A stretch of 42,745 bases of DNA from Chloracidobacterium sp. UBA6041. Lineage in GTDB: Bacteria; Acidobacteriota; Blastocatellia; Pyrinomonadales; Pyrinomonadaceae. The translations under genes were made by a program, and so were the position numbers. Positions 1-8,943 of the stretch are shown here, piece by piece. The notes beneath the pieces were generated by a model. That model was not told where the DNA came from. It saw nothing but the letters and a program-made list of their open reading frames with translations, and did no database searches. Numbering within the stretch: position 1 is the first letter of the stretch; every line of letters starts with the position of its first letter. The stretch lies in assembly GCA_002427845.1 (NCBI GenBank), contig DIYZ01000175.1, positions 6,400 to 49,144 of the forward strand, read 5' to 3'.

Positions 1-429
1 GGATCTCGCTCACTCTCCGCACGACTCCTTTCAGGCCAATTTCCCAACTACGAAATGGTCATCCCAAAAGCCAACGACAACTCCTTCGCAACCGACGTTA
101 CCGCCTTTCGCGAAGCCGTAAGAAGGGTCTCTCTTATGGCCGACGATCGAAGCCATGCAATCCGTCTCGATATCAAAGCAGGTCAGCTCAACTTTAGCGC
201 GAGCACTCCAGACAACGGCGAGGCACTCGAAAGCATTCCGATTGATTTCAATGGAGAGGAAACAAGCATTGGCTTCAACAGCCAATACCTACTCGACTCT
301 TACAACGCCCTCGGCCACCAGGATCTGGTCACCTTGTCATTTAAAGATGGCAACTCACAAGTAATGCTCGTACCCGGAGCTGCCTTGGCTAACCAAAGTC
401 TCGCAGTAATCATGCCCTGTCGCTTGTAG
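1..429 (+). CDS. dnaN: DNA polymerase III beta subunit (sliding clamp), 3' end only
   Basis: The reading frame is open from base 1, so the gene begins before the window; 142 residues are visible. The segment SARLLSGQFPNYEMVIPK is the strongly conserved clamp stretch at the start of the third domain (LL.G.FPNYE.VIP in bacterial DnaN). The protein ends in VIMPCRL, the usual clamp C-terminus (VIMPMRL in most bacteria). Middle motifs also fit, such as FREAVRRVSLMADD and the late YLLDSYNAL. The clamp encircles DNA and tethers polymerases and repair enzymes. The ATG at position 55 is internal, not a start. No dnaA, recF or gyrB follows, unlike a chromosomal origin, so this is probably a clamp carried by a mobile element. 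Identity is secure; element origin is inference. Confidence 0.93.
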   Translation, partial: GSRSLSARLLSGQFPNYEMVIPKANDNSFATDVTAFREAVRRVSLMADDRSHAIRLDIKAGQLNFSASTPDNGEALESIPIDFNGEETSIGFNSQYLLDSYNALGHQDLVTLSFKDGNSQVMLVPGAALANQSLAVIMPCRL

Positions 430-760
430 GCCTTTCAGCGAATCATCAAAAAACATCTTAAAAGTTGCGGCCCACCCCGCAACCAGGCACCTAAAATCTC
501 CTCCCGGAAAATTTACTCCTTCCCTGCTAATCCCGCCTTTGCTCGTAACCGCGCAGCTTGCCACTGCGGCGCGGCTCACTAATCGTCTTCACTCTCACCG
601 TTGACCGCGTTTCTGACTCATCCCGCTCGAAACACCATCAAGAAATAAGCGGAACGCAAGCAGCGAATTCCCTGATTAGCCCGACAAGTTCAAACACGCG
701 CTCTCGATTTCAAAATCAGCACTATCACTCTACCAACCTCCAAAGGAATCGATCCCTGCC
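430..760. other. Intergenic gap after dnaN with a terminator-like hairpin
   Basis: This 331-base stretch holds no supported gene. A hairpin lies at 464-483: GTTGCGG pairs perfectly with CCGCAAC over a 6-base loop, about 35 bases after the clamp stop. It has no following T-run, so it is only a weak terminator candidate. The frame directly after the clamp stop stays open for about 50 codons but has no start codon. I saw no convincing promoter. Confidence 0.35.
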
Positions 761-1936
761 ATGCTTGACCTAACCAACACACAACCGGCAATCGACAAGC
801 TCAAACGCATCGAAGGCGAATTAAACATCGAAATGATCGAACGCACCGATGCCATTCGCGCTATCCTCATTGCCTTGATCACAGGCCAGCATGGTGTATT
901 CCTCGGCCCTCCGGGCACCGGCAAATCATGGCTCATTCTCAAGCTTGCCAAACGCATTGCGACCAATGGCCAAAACGGCAACGGACTGAAAACATTCGTC
1001 CGTCTCATCACTAAAACCACTCAACCCGAAGAACTCTTCGGCCCCATCTCCATCGCCGCCCTAAAGAAAGACGAATTCAAACGCGTAATCACCAACATGC
1101 TGCCAGAAGCAGAGCTTGCATTTCTGGACGAAGTTTTCAAGGGATCCTCCGCCATCCTGAATACACTGCTCACGATCATGAATGAGCGTGAATTCGACAA
1201 CGGCACGGAACGCCTCCCCGTACCTCTCATTTCACTCTTCGCTGCCTCCAACGAAATGCCCCAGGGCGAAGATCTCAACGCCATGTGGGACAGACTCGTT
1301 CTTCGCGTAATGGTCGACTACACCACCGAGTCAGGCTTCGCCCGGCTTATCAGAACCGCAGCCGCACCAGTTCTCACCACTACCATCACAAAACCGGAAC
1401 TCATCGCCATCCAGAACACCGTCCGTCAAATACCCATCCCCGCCGGTACATATGGAGCAATTGAAACCCTGAGAAAAGACCTCTTGAGAAAAGGCATCAT
1501 CGTGAGCGATCGCAGATGGCAGTGGGCTACTACTCTCCTCCAAGGCCAAGCCCTCCTCGAAGGTCGCGCGGCAGTGGAAGAAGACGATCTGATGATCCTT
1601 AAAGAAGCCCTCTGGAGTGCTCCCGAGCAGCGTTCTGAAATTGGCAGAATGGCCGCCCGCCTCGCTAATCCCCTCAATGCAAAAGCCGTCGAGCTATCCG
1701 ACCAGGTCGACTCCGCATTTTTGGCTTTCAACGAAGCACAAACCACTGCCGCTAACAAGACTGAGCAGATGAATTCAGCAGTCGACACCAACGTCAAGAT
1801 CAAAGACGCGCTCGAAAAACTCGCCCGCCTCAAGCAACAGGCCGAAGCACAGTCCCGACCGACGACACGGATTGACAAAGTGATCGACGAAGTGAACGCC
1901 AAGCACCAAGAAGTCTGCAAAGTCATACTCGGCTAA
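761..1936 (+). CDS. MoxR-family AAA+ ATPase (RavA-like)
   Basis: A 391-residue AAA+ protein of the MoxR group. Walker A is GPPGTGKS at residues 49-56 and Walker B is AFLDEV at 120-125. The sensor-1 region FAASNEMP lies around 160-167 and the NER stretch near 141-143 supplies arginine-finger-type residues. LFGP near 92-95 is typical of MoxR proteins. The last 60 residues are predicted coiled coil. MoxR ATPases act as chaperone-like remodelling machines and usually pair with a VWA protein. Such a protein follows 27 bases downstream, so the two are very likely an operon and a complex, as in RavA-ViaA. The ribosome binding site is weak. The substrate is unknown. Confidence 0.92.
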   Translation: MLDLTNTQPAIDKLKRIEGELNIEMIERTDAIRAILIALITGQHGVFLGPPGTGKSWLILKLAKRIATNGQNGNGLKTFVRLITKTTQPEELFGPISIAALKKDEFKRVITNMLPEAELAFLDEVFKGSSAILNTLLTIMNEREFDNGTERLPVPLISLFAASNEMPQGEDLNAMWDRLVLRVMVDYTTESGFARLIRTAAAPVLTTTITKPELIAIQNTVRQIPIPAGTYGAIETLRKDLLRKGIIVSDRRWQWATTLLQGQALLEGRAAVEEDDLMILKEALWSAPEQRSEIGRMAARLANPLNAKAVELSDQVDSAFLAFNEAQTTAANKTEQMNSAVDTNVKIKDALEKLARLKQQAEAQSRPTTRIDKVIDEVNAKHQEVCKVILG

Positions 1937-1963
1937 TAAATCAGCAGCTCAACAAAACCTCCA

Positions 1964-3616
1964 GTGAACAACCAACAACTTTCAACCGACGAGCCTGTAG
2001 AAATCAACCCTACAGATTCGACGGCTACACCAGCTGAGCAACTCATTCCCGAAGAACGCGAGTCCCGCTTCTTCGCCGCCGATACTAGTGGCGTCGCCTG
2101 CCTAAACCATGACAGTTTTGATCTCGACTCTTTCGATCAAGCGATCTCCGATTACCCAAACTTCCGACAAACAATAGAAGAATCCGGAGGCACTCTCTCG
2201 ACAGGCTCCGCGCTGATGCGTGATCTCTTCTGGAGTTTCCACAAACGCGCTCCCATGATCGCGCCCCCCGCCCCGCTCAAGCATTCTTACGAGGTCAACC
2301 GGCAAATCCTCGAACAGGTAATGAATACAATTGAGTGGAAACAAGTGCGGGAAGCCGGCACTGCCGACGACTTGATGATGAGCTCAATTGCCACCATGGG
2401 CGTCGCTGAAAACGCAATCAACGCCCTCGGACAGAGCACTATCCGCAAGATCAACAACCTTAATGAGCTCGAAACAGAAATGTCTCAGCTCTTCTCACAA
2501 GCTGAAGCGCTGGACGATCTCGCAAAAGAGGCAAAAGGAAAAAAGGCAAAGGAACTTTTCGACCGCGCCCAGCAAGCCCGTCTCAATGCCGAACAAACCC
2601 AAACACAAGTTGACGAGCTCCACGAGGAAGTCAACAATGCCGTAGACCAGGCTCAAGCAGGGATTCGCCAAGCTGCCCGGCAAGCCCTCTCCGAAGCCGA
2701 ACAGGAAATCGACTCTACTAACGAAGCAATCAAGGCTTACTCCGCAGGCTACGACCAAGGCGGATTCGGTCTCAGCAAGAACGGCCAATCAACCAAAGAA
2801 AAACTTCAACTTGCTCAAAGGGTCCGTTCATCCGACAAACTCAAACAGATCGCCGAACTGTGCGGTCGCCTCACCCGCATCGCGCTAGCCGTCCAAAAGG
2901 CAAAGGTCAAACACCCGCCCGACGAAATAGCTTCAATCGAAATCGGTAACAATGTCGCCCGCATGCTTCCCTCCGAACTCTGTCTCTTAGCCGACCCCGA
3001 ACTTGAAGATATCTTCGCTCTTAAGTTCATCGAAAAGCGGCTGATGCAATATGAGCTCATCCACCATGAACCACAGGGCCGTGGGCCTATCATTCTCGCT
3101 ATCGACGAATCAGCCTCAATGGATGAACCAGCATGCGCTGAAGAAGACACCACCAAAGAAGTTTGGTCCAAAGGAGTTGCTCTGGCGCTAATGGCCATAG
3201 CGCGCCTCCAAAAGCGCGACATCGCCATCATCCACTTCGCCTCAAGGAACCAAATACAAACTCAATTCTTCAACAAAGGCGAGGCTTCCCCTGAAGAAGC
3301 CCTGGAAGTCGCCGAATTCTTCTACAACGGAACTACAGCCTTCGAACCCTGGATGACAAAAGCCCTGGAACTAATTGACGACTCCAGATTCGACAAGGCG
3401 GACGTCATCTGCGTCACCGACGGGCTCGCCTCAATATCCGCAACCGTAAAAACCAACTGGCTGCAAACAAAGGCGGCCCGCGAAATGCGAGCCTTCGGCA
3501 TACTGATTGGCACTAACGAGGGAGCCGGAGTACTCGCTTCAATTACCGATGCCATGCTCCCACTCGACATGCTCAAGAACGACAACCCCATACTCGAAAC
3601 AATCTTTAGTATCTAA
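1964..3616 (+). CDS. VWA (von Willebrand A) domain protein, MoxR partner, ViaA-like
   Basis: A 550-residue protein starting at GTG. The C-terminal third is a VWA domain with a full MIDAS metal site: D381-x-S383-x-S385 in ILAIDESASMD, a threonine in the NGTTAFEP loop near 455-460, and D486 in VTDG. The middle (about 165-260) is long charged helix and coiled coil rich in E, Q, K and A. The helical N-terminus with a C-terminal VWA matches the layout of ViaA. The protein most likely delivers substrates to, or adapts, the MoxR ATPase just upstream. An ATG-initiated frame overlapping its end from 3507 is not the next gene's likely start. Confidence 0.9.
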   Translation: MNNQQLSTDEPVEINPTDSTATPAEQLIPEERESRFFAADTSGVACLNHDSFDLDSFDQAISDYPNFRQTIEESGGTLSTGSALMRDLFWSFHKRAPMIAPPAPLKHSYEVNRQILEQVMNTIEWKQVREAGTADDLMMSSIATMGVAENAINALGQSTIRKINNLNELETEMSQLFSQAEALDDLAKEAKGKKAKELFDRAQQARLNAEQTQTQVDELHEEVNNAVDQAQAGIRQAARQALSEAEQEIDSTNEAIKAYSAGYDQGGFGLSKNGQSTKEKLQLAQRVRSSDKLKQIAELCGRLTRIALAVQKAKVKHPPDEIASIEIGNNVARMLPSELCLLADPELEDIFALKFIEKRLMQYELIHHEPQGRGPIILAIDESASMDEPACAEEDTTKEVWSKGVALALMAIARLQKRDIAIIHFASRNQIQTQFFNKGEASPEEALEVAEFFYNGTTAFEPWMTKALELIDDSRFDKADVICVTDGLASISATVKTNWLQTKAAREMRAFGILIGTNEGAGVLASITDAMLPLDMLKNDNPILETIFSI

Positions 3617-3641
3617 CGAACTCGTCGACAAGGACACCGCG

Positions 3642-4928
3642 ATGAACAGACACACTATCACTCTCTCCCAAATCGAAAACCAAACCGGCGCCGACTTCCT
3701 CGGCTATGTAGTCAATTGGAGACTCATGAACATCCGCGTACAGGAAGCTGACCTGAAAGCCGCCCTCGAACGCGCCGGCTTCAGCAACCACCTGCCTGCC
3801 CCACCATCGCCGCGCAAAGCGTTACGTCGCGCCCTCGAGGCATGGATATCAGCACGTACTCAACAACGAACTGGCATAGCCCAAACAGTCAGAAACTCAT
3901 CCTCAACCAATGATGACGACGAGAACCAGAAAGAAACGACGCTCATTCGCGTAATCAATAAAGCTGGCGCCGAACATCTCGTCTTTGGCATCGTCTCCGA
4001 AAACGTCGACTTCAATAAACTCGGTCTTTCATACGGCACCCAACTCAGAATCCTCTTACACAAAAAGACTGGAGAAATCCTCTGCACCACGGACGCCGCC
4101 GGCGTCATTAGTGCGCAGAATGAAAGCACTCAAGTTACAAACGAACTCATCCCCTACTTCAATGAATTCCGGCACCTATTTTTTACCGAAGACCTTTCCA
4201 AAATGGTGCACGGCATTGTCACCAGCATGAACGCCGTTAGCTTGCGTAAAGAAGGAGGCATCTACTTCGTTCCCAACGCTGAACGACAGCAGATTGAACT
4301 CGCCAAAGAGCTCATAGCATCCCTCCCAACCACGGCCGAGGAGCAGCCTTACCTCTTTGCCCTTCCAGTCACCAACACCGAAATTGCCAAAGCCGACGTC
4401 GCGCTCGCCATCCACTACGGCTTCCTCGACGAGCTCCGAACCATGGCATCCGATCTCGACCGATTCGCCCAGGCTGAACCAGGAACAGTTAAACCCGAAA
4501 CCATTGCAAACCGTCTCCTCCAATATAAGTATGTGAAAGAGAAAGTCGGCATGTACGCCACCCTCCTTTCGATGCAACAAGACAACATCGTCAAAGGTCT
4601 GGAAGCTCTAACCAGCAAGGCCCAAACTATTGTCCTAGGCAAATCCCCTTCCTCCAGTCAAACCTCCGTACCAACCTCCAGCCAATCTAACCAGGCCACC
4701 GCCGAGCCTGACTCCGGAAAAAGCGAAATTGATTCCTTCAATCAATCCGACCCGGCAGAACCACAAATCATGGAAGCCAGCGACGTATCTCCAGAAGCGC
4801 ATCTCCTGCCACTCACGCACATCGCTTCAGACGCCTCAAGTCATACCTCACCGCAGCTCGCGCAGGCCCTTAACTCCTTACAACACTCAGCAACAGCTTT
4901 GCCAACAACACCAATGCTCTTTAGCTAA
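3642..4928 (+). CDS. Unknown protein in the MoxR-VWA operon (possibly DUF6744-like)
   Basis: A 428-residue protein. I chose ATG 3642, preceded by AAGGA seven bases away; the open frame extends back to 3507 but would overlap the VWA gene. The N-terminus (TLSQIENQTGADFLGYVVNWRLMN, as two short blocks) and the following basic helical segment recall a family I tentatively remember as DUF6744, which occurs beside MoxR and VWA genes in mobile elements; this is not certain. The last 100 residues are low-complexity, rich in S, T, Q and P, and probably disordered. No enzymatic motif is visible. The gap to the VWA gene is 25 bases, so it probably completes a three-gene operon. Confidence 0.75.
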   Translation: MNRHTITLSQIENQTGADFLGYVVNWRLMNIRVQEADLKAALERAGFSNHLPAPPSPRKALRRALEAWISARTQQRTGIAQTVRNSSSTNDDDENQKETTLIRVINKAGAEHLVFGIVSENVDFNKLGLSYGTQLRILLHKKTGEILCTTDAAGVISAQNESTQVTNELIPYFNEFRHLFFTEDLSKMVHGIVTSMNAVSLRKEGGIYFVPNAERQQIELAKELIASLPTTAEEQPYLFALPVTNTEIAKADVALAIHYGFLDELRTMASDLDRFAQAEPGTVKPETIANRLLQYKYVKEKVGMYATLLSMQQDNIVKGLEALTSKAQTIVLGKSPSSSQTSVPTSSQSNQATAEPDSGKSEIDSFNQSDPAEPQIMEASDVSPEAHLLPLTHIASDASSHTSPQLAQALNSLQHSATALPTTPMLFS

Positions 4929-5189
4929 ACCACCCGCGGCCATCCTATGCCCAAATCGATGGGAAAAAGCGGTAAGTAAACTTTCGCCTGCCAGGACGAA
5001 AGAAAAGTATCCAGCGGCAACTACACCAGGTTTCCTTTAATAACCTTCAATCGCTCTTAGGCTTAGCGAGCCGAAAGAATACTTTCCACCGAGGTTTCGG
5101 CGATCATCATGCAAGCCCCGGTAAGCAGCGCTCACTCCACCAGCCCCGCCTAACATCAGCACTTCCCTCCAGGTTCAAATCTCACATCC

Positions 5190-5453
5190 ATGGCCGTTCA
5201 ATGCAGCGCCTGCAAACAATCCTGGCCGCGCGATCCCGCCCTGGAAGTGAAATGCCCTTCCTGCCCTGCAGAAATAGGCCAGCACTGTGTCCGCCCAAGC
5301 GGCCATAATCTCTTCGGGAACACATTCCACACCGAACGAGATAAACTCGCAATGAAAACTATCCCTGACTACGGGCTCTGCCCAAACGCTTCGACAACGA
5401 AAAAACTCCCCGCAAAAGCGTCCGCCAACGGCAATCTTTTCTACCCTGAATAA
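5190..5453 (+). CDS. Small zinc-finger protein with CPxC-x7-C-x5-H signature
   Basis: An 87-residue protein with two metal-binding clusters: C5/C8, then C22, C25, C33, H39 and H47 in the pattern CPSCPAEIGQHCVRPSGH followed by H-x2-R. This pattern is common in small phage and actinobacterial zinc-binding proteins, often called phage zinc-binding domains. A nucleic-acid-binding role is likely but unproven. The leader has no Shine-Dalgarno motif (A/C-rich, ending acatccATG). The 260 bases before it contain no supported gene. Confidence 0.75.
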   Translation: MAVQCSACKQSWPRDPALEVKCPSCPAEIGQHCVRPSGHNLFGNTFHTERDKLAMKTIPDYGLCPNASTTKKLPAKASANGNLFYPE

Positions 5454-5592
5454 CTGACCATCCTTCGCTGTTACTCAAGCCTGTTTTTCTACCTGCCCAG
5501 CTCCGATTTTCGTAAAGTTTCCTTTCCCACCGAAAGTTTAGTTACCACTTTTTACGCCTACAGACCTGACTATCCAACCTCACAAAATCAAA

Positions 5593-5611
5593 GCTCAAAC
5601 TATTTTTGAGC
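5593..5611 (+). terminator. Terminator-like hairpin in the 5454-5774 gap
   Basis: GCTCAAA (5593-5599) pairs perfectly with TTTGAGC (5605-5611) across a 5-base loop and is followed by CCGTCTTTT. This resembles an intrinsic terminator but has a short, A/T-rich stem. It sits 140 bases after the zinc-finger gene. The rest of the 321-base gap holds no gene; the sequence is T- and C-rich with two copies of AAAGTTT near 5515-5540. Confidence 0.35.
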
Positions 5612-5774
5612 CCGTCTTTTACTGCTCTTAGCTTTACCCCGCCGCCAACTTTCAAGCTTCCTTCCGCTTCACGGCACGACCCTTGTAGTAGCCCCATCCG
5701 TCGGACGGCAAGAACCAACGACAACGTTCAACCAAAACGGAGCACAAACGACCTATTTGCACGGAGCCAAAAAG

Positions 5775-6200
5775 ATGAACGCCAACACCCGGAACTTAAG
5801 CCATCACGAAAGCCCAATCATCCCGTTTCAACCCCAAACCAGCGACGAGGCAATCACCGCCAAAGTCATCCGGATGATGCTCAACTTTGAGGTCCTCCGC
5901 GTACAGTTAGAAGGCGGCCGCCCCAACCTTACCGAAAGCCAACGCGTGTCCATGCGACAACAAGCCACCGCCATTCGCACACTGGGATTCCGCACCGAAC
6001 GAGAAGCCATCACTGCCGGCGTCCCACTCTCTTATGACGATGACCTGTTACGCAGAGAAGGCACGCGCATCGCCTACCTCCTCGCCCGCAACGCTTTCGA
6101 CCAGGCGATGCTCGTCGAGAAAGAGGTCATAACAATCTCCGTCAATAAGGCACTCTACGACATAGACGAAGACCGCATGACCATCGCCGCTGCAGCATAA
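5775..6200 (+). CDS. Hypothetical protein, 141 aa
   Basis: I do not recognise this family. ATG 5775 is preceded by GGAG with eight bases of spacing, better than the in-frame TTG at 5757. The protein is soluble and mostly helical. The middle (FRTEREAITAGVPLSYDDDLLRRE in part) shows regular amphipathic helices and there is no transmembrane segment or metal motif. It lies 73 bases before the sigma-54-type activator gene and may share its transcript. A short inverted repeat, TAAGG/CCTTA, overlaps the stop codon (6198-6211). Confidence 0.7.
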   Translation: MNANTRNLSHHESPIIPFQPQTSDEAITAKVIRMMLNFEVLRVQLEGGRPNLTESQRVSMRQQATAIRTLGFRTEREAITAGVPLSYDDDLLRREGTRIAYLLARNAFDQAMLVEKEVITISVNKALYDIDEDRMTIAAAA

Positions 6201-6273
6201 GGAATCCCTTAACTACTGACTATCTGATACGAAGAAGATTTTGGAAATAATCTGACCGAAGGAAACACCCGTC

Positions 6274-7731
6274 ATGGCACATACCGGAGCAGCAAATACC
6301 AAAGAACCCGAAGCTACCGCCCAACCAGACGCTCACCACTGCCTAATGGAAGAGCTCTCCCAAAGAGTCCAGGCCACCACAACCATGGACGAAGGATTCA
6401 AGGAAATAGCCTCCGCTTTCACTACCCTAAATGTGACAATCGAGCGCATCACGCTCGTCCGAAACACCGAGCGGTCAGAGGTGACCCTAAATCAAGACGC
6501 CTCAGGCGTTCGCCGAGACATTGAAGCGCAGGTCGCCGGCCTCACTATTACCGTTACCTGCATCAACCCGATGACCCCAAACGTTAACGCGAGCTTACAA
6601 TCTCTCGTTACCATGGCAGCTATCGCAGCTCAACAATGGACCGCCGCCACCGCCACTCTTCTTGCCCCGGTCGAAACATCCAGGATGATCGGCAGCAGTC
6701 CGCAGATGCGCGACCTCAACATAGACATCGCACGCGCCGCCCGCTCAACTCACAGTGTTCTAATCAAGGGCGAATCCGGCACCGGCAAGACTACCGCCGC
6801 TCTCATGATCCACGAGCAAAGCCCGCGCGCCGATAAACCGTTCGTCGATCTCAACTGCGCGGCTCTCCCGGAAGCTCTGCTGGAAAGCGAATTGTTCGGA
6901 CACGAAAAAGGCGCCTTCACCGGCGCCGGCACCACCAAGAAAGGACTCTTCGAAACAGCCGACGGCGGAACACTTCTCCTTGACGAAATCGCCGAAATGA
7001 AACCGGAACTTCAAGCCAAGTTACTGACCGCGATCGAACAAAAGAAAATCCGCCGCCTAGGCAGCACCAAAGACATCCAGTGCAATGTTCGCATCATCAC
7101 TGCCTCGTCACGTAACCTGCAAACCATGATCAAGGAAGGAACCTTCCGCGAAGACCTTTACTACCGGATCGCGGTACTCGAAATACAGGTAGCACCGCTT
7201 CGAGAACGGCCCTCAGATTTTCCCGCTCTAATCAACAGCCGCCTCTTACACGAGCAGGAACTAACCGGCCGCTCCACCCGGTTTCAAATCGAAGCCAGTG
7301 CTCTGAAGGCGCTCGCCTTCTACGACTGGCCCGGCAATATCCGCCAACTACAAAACATTATCTCGCGCCTCACCGCGCGCGTCGACGACGAGAAGCCCAT
7401 CACCCAAACCGACGTCTACTCTCAGCTTCCGCACAATAATGTTGAAGAGGGATCCTTGGTACTGCCCGCAGCTGCTCGAGTCTTGCTCGCAAATGAAAAT
7501 CTTTATTCCTATGTCGCACGAGTCCAACTGCTAGTTATCGAGGCCGCCACGATCGCCGAAGGTAACCACACACACGCCGCCAAACGCCTGGGTTACCGTC
7601 GCTCATCTCTCGTAGGCCTCAAGCAAAAACTGCTACGTAGCAACCACTCCGGAAGCGCTCTCGAACCACTCGCTGAAATCCATCTCGCGCCGATCGCTCA
7701 CCAATCCAAAAGCTCCTCTGCTGCCGCTTGA
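6274..7731 (+). CDS. Sigma-54-dependent transcriptional activator (AAA+, GAFTGA)
   Basis: A 485-residue enhancer-binding protein. The AAA+ domain spans about residues 140-385: Walker A GESGTGKT at 166-173, the sigma-54-contacting loop GAFTGA at 213-218, and Walker B GTLLLDEI at 232-239 (D237, E238). The arginine-containing FREDLYYRI segment follows. The first 140 residues look like a sensory GAF-like domain rather than a response-regulator receiver. The C-terminus has a Fis-type helix-turn-helix candidate (AEGNHTHAAKRLGYRRSSL) and then a disordered tail. It should remodel RNA polymerase-sigma54 at -24/-12 promoters. I found no clear TGGCAC-N5-TTGC site in the window, so its targets may lie elsewhere. 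AAGGA lies 10 bases before the ATG. Confidence 0.92.
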   Translation: MAHTGAANTKEPEATAQPDAHHCLMEELSQRVQATTTMDEGFKEIASAFTTLNVTIERITLVRNTERSEVTLNQDASGVRRDIEAQVAGLTITVTCINPMTPNVNASLQSLVTMAAIAAQQWTAATATLLAPVETSRMIGSSPQMRDLNIDIARAARSTHSVLIKGESGTGKTTAALMIHEQSPRADKPFVDLNCAALPEALLESELFGHEKGAFTGAGTTKKGLFETADGGTLLLDEIAEMKPELQAKLLTAIEQKKIRRLGSTKDIQCNVRIITASSRNLQTMIKEGTFREDLYYRIAVLEIQVAPLRERPSDFPALINSRLLHEQELTGRSTRFQIEASALKALAFYDWPGNIRQLQNIISRLTARVDDEKPITQTDVYSQLPHNNVEEGSLVLPAAARVLLANENLYSYVARVQLLVIEAATIAEGNHTHAAKRLGYRRSSLVGLKQKLLRSNHSGSALEPLAEIHLAPIAHQSKSSSAAA

Positions 7732-7770
7732 AAGCCAGCAAGTGGGACTTACAACATCCTGAACCAGACG

Positions 7771-8493
7771 ATGACAAACGCCCTCCAAATTGCCGCTACC
7801 GAGAATGAAGCCGAAACCATCACCGGAGAAATCTGGGAAACCGCTCCATCCGCAGAAATCATGCTCCAAATGCTTTGGGAGTCAAAAGCATTCCGCCAGG
7901 CCAAGAAGATCACAAAATACGAACCCCACTTTCACCTTTTCGCCGCCTGGTCTGCCCGACGCGTAAGCCATCTACTCACAGATCAAAGAAGCCACCACGC
8001 AATTCGCACCGCAGAACTTTTTGCCGCCGGAGCCACAACCAGAGCCGAAATGCATCAAACCCACCTGCATGCAGAGGCAGTAGTAATCCAACTCGCTGAA
8101 ACTTATGAAAAATCCACACTACCGACAACCGACACCCCTAAATCAAAAAACGACGGCGACCATCCAACCCGTGTCGATACCCGGACACTCTTTGGCGCTT
8201 CAGTGCTACACGCCGCATCCACAGCTTCAATGGCTTGTTACGCGCAACAAATATTCGGCGGCCTTCAAGCCGCTGAAGCTTGCGCTAAATACTCCAGCAA
8301 AGCCCTCTACTGGGAGATGCTCACCAACGGCGCCGACTCAGTCTTAATAACAGAATTCCTCGAAGAAGAAGATCGCCGCCAGGCCCAAGCTCTGAGAATC
8401 TTTCTCGGCAATCCATTCAATAGCGATCGATCACCGGCAATGACTCTACCCTCTCAACACAGGATTGTCGGCATCAATCAACAGTCGCAATAA
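7771..8493 (+). CDS. Uncharacterised protein of a Planctomycetota/Acidobacteriota-type family
   Basis: A 240-residue protein. The segment HLFAAWSARRVSHLLTDQRS followed by AIRTAELFAAGATTRAEM resembles a recurrent block in many uncharacterised planctomycete and acidobacterial proteins (LRLFACACCRRVWHLLTDERSR...AVEVAERFADG). This is recalled from family knowledge, not searched. No catalytic motif is evident; the fold is probably all-helical. It begins 39 bases after the activator gene with no Shine-Dalgarno motif, so it may be translated by readthrough initiation in the same operon. Confidence 0.75.
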   Translation: MTNALQIAATENEAETITGEIWETAPSAEIMLQMLWESKAFRQAKKITKYEPHFHLFAAWSARRVSHLLTDQRSHHAIRTAELFAAGATTRAEMHQTHLHAEAVVIQLAETYEKSTLPTTDTPKSKNDGDHPTRVDTRTLFGASVLHAASTASMACYAQQIFGGLQAAEACAKYSSKALYWEMLTNGADSVLITEFLEEEDRRQAQALRIFLGNPFNSDRSPAMTLPSQHRIVGINQQSQ

Positions 8494-8576
8494 TTTCAAG
8501 ACGGCAAAACAAACGAGCCGCCAATAAAATCGCAATCCTTTTTGACCCTGAGAACCTTGCCATCCAAAATCAACCA

Positions 8577-8780
8577 ATGTACGACTTAACAATCATCCCT
8601 GGACAACACGAAAATCTAACTCATAGTAGGGACGAATACGGTGAGTTTGGATCTGTCTTCGCTTCCGACGAAGACAAGGACATCCCAAATCCCCTCGACT
8701 TCAATCCCAATCCCGCGCTTGATCAGACCGCCGGTAATTCCACCGCTCGCGTCACTCATCGCGTAGCACCCAAACCATAA
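8577..8780 (+). CDS. Hypothetical small acidic protein, 67 aa
   Basis: No family recognised. The protein is acidic in the middle (several D and E around FASDEDKD) and rich in N, P and T later. The leader is A/C-rich (atcaaccaATG) without a Shine-Dalgarno motif, as in several neighbouring backbone genes. It is the last + strand gene before a convergent cargo gene; the 163 bases between them contain no supported feature. Confidence 0.5.
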   Translation: MYDLTIIPGQHENLTHSRDEYGEFGSVFASDEDKDIPNPLDFNPNPALDQTAGNSTARVTHRVAPKP

Positions 8781-8943
8781 GAGCCAGCAATCTCAGGTTT
8801 ACTTCCATTAACCCCCACCACCGCCCACAGCCAAGATGTTTGCGTTTACTGACACAGCTGCCTTAACAAACGCTAGCACACAACCATTTACTTCCCTGGG
8901 TTCAACGTTTCGACGCGGTTTGACTGGGGTGTAATGACGCTCC

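Noticed and set aside
3507..3641. Upstream extension of the third operon gene to 3507
   Set aside because: It would overlap 110 bases of the VWA gene; ATG 3642 has AAGGA at good spacing.
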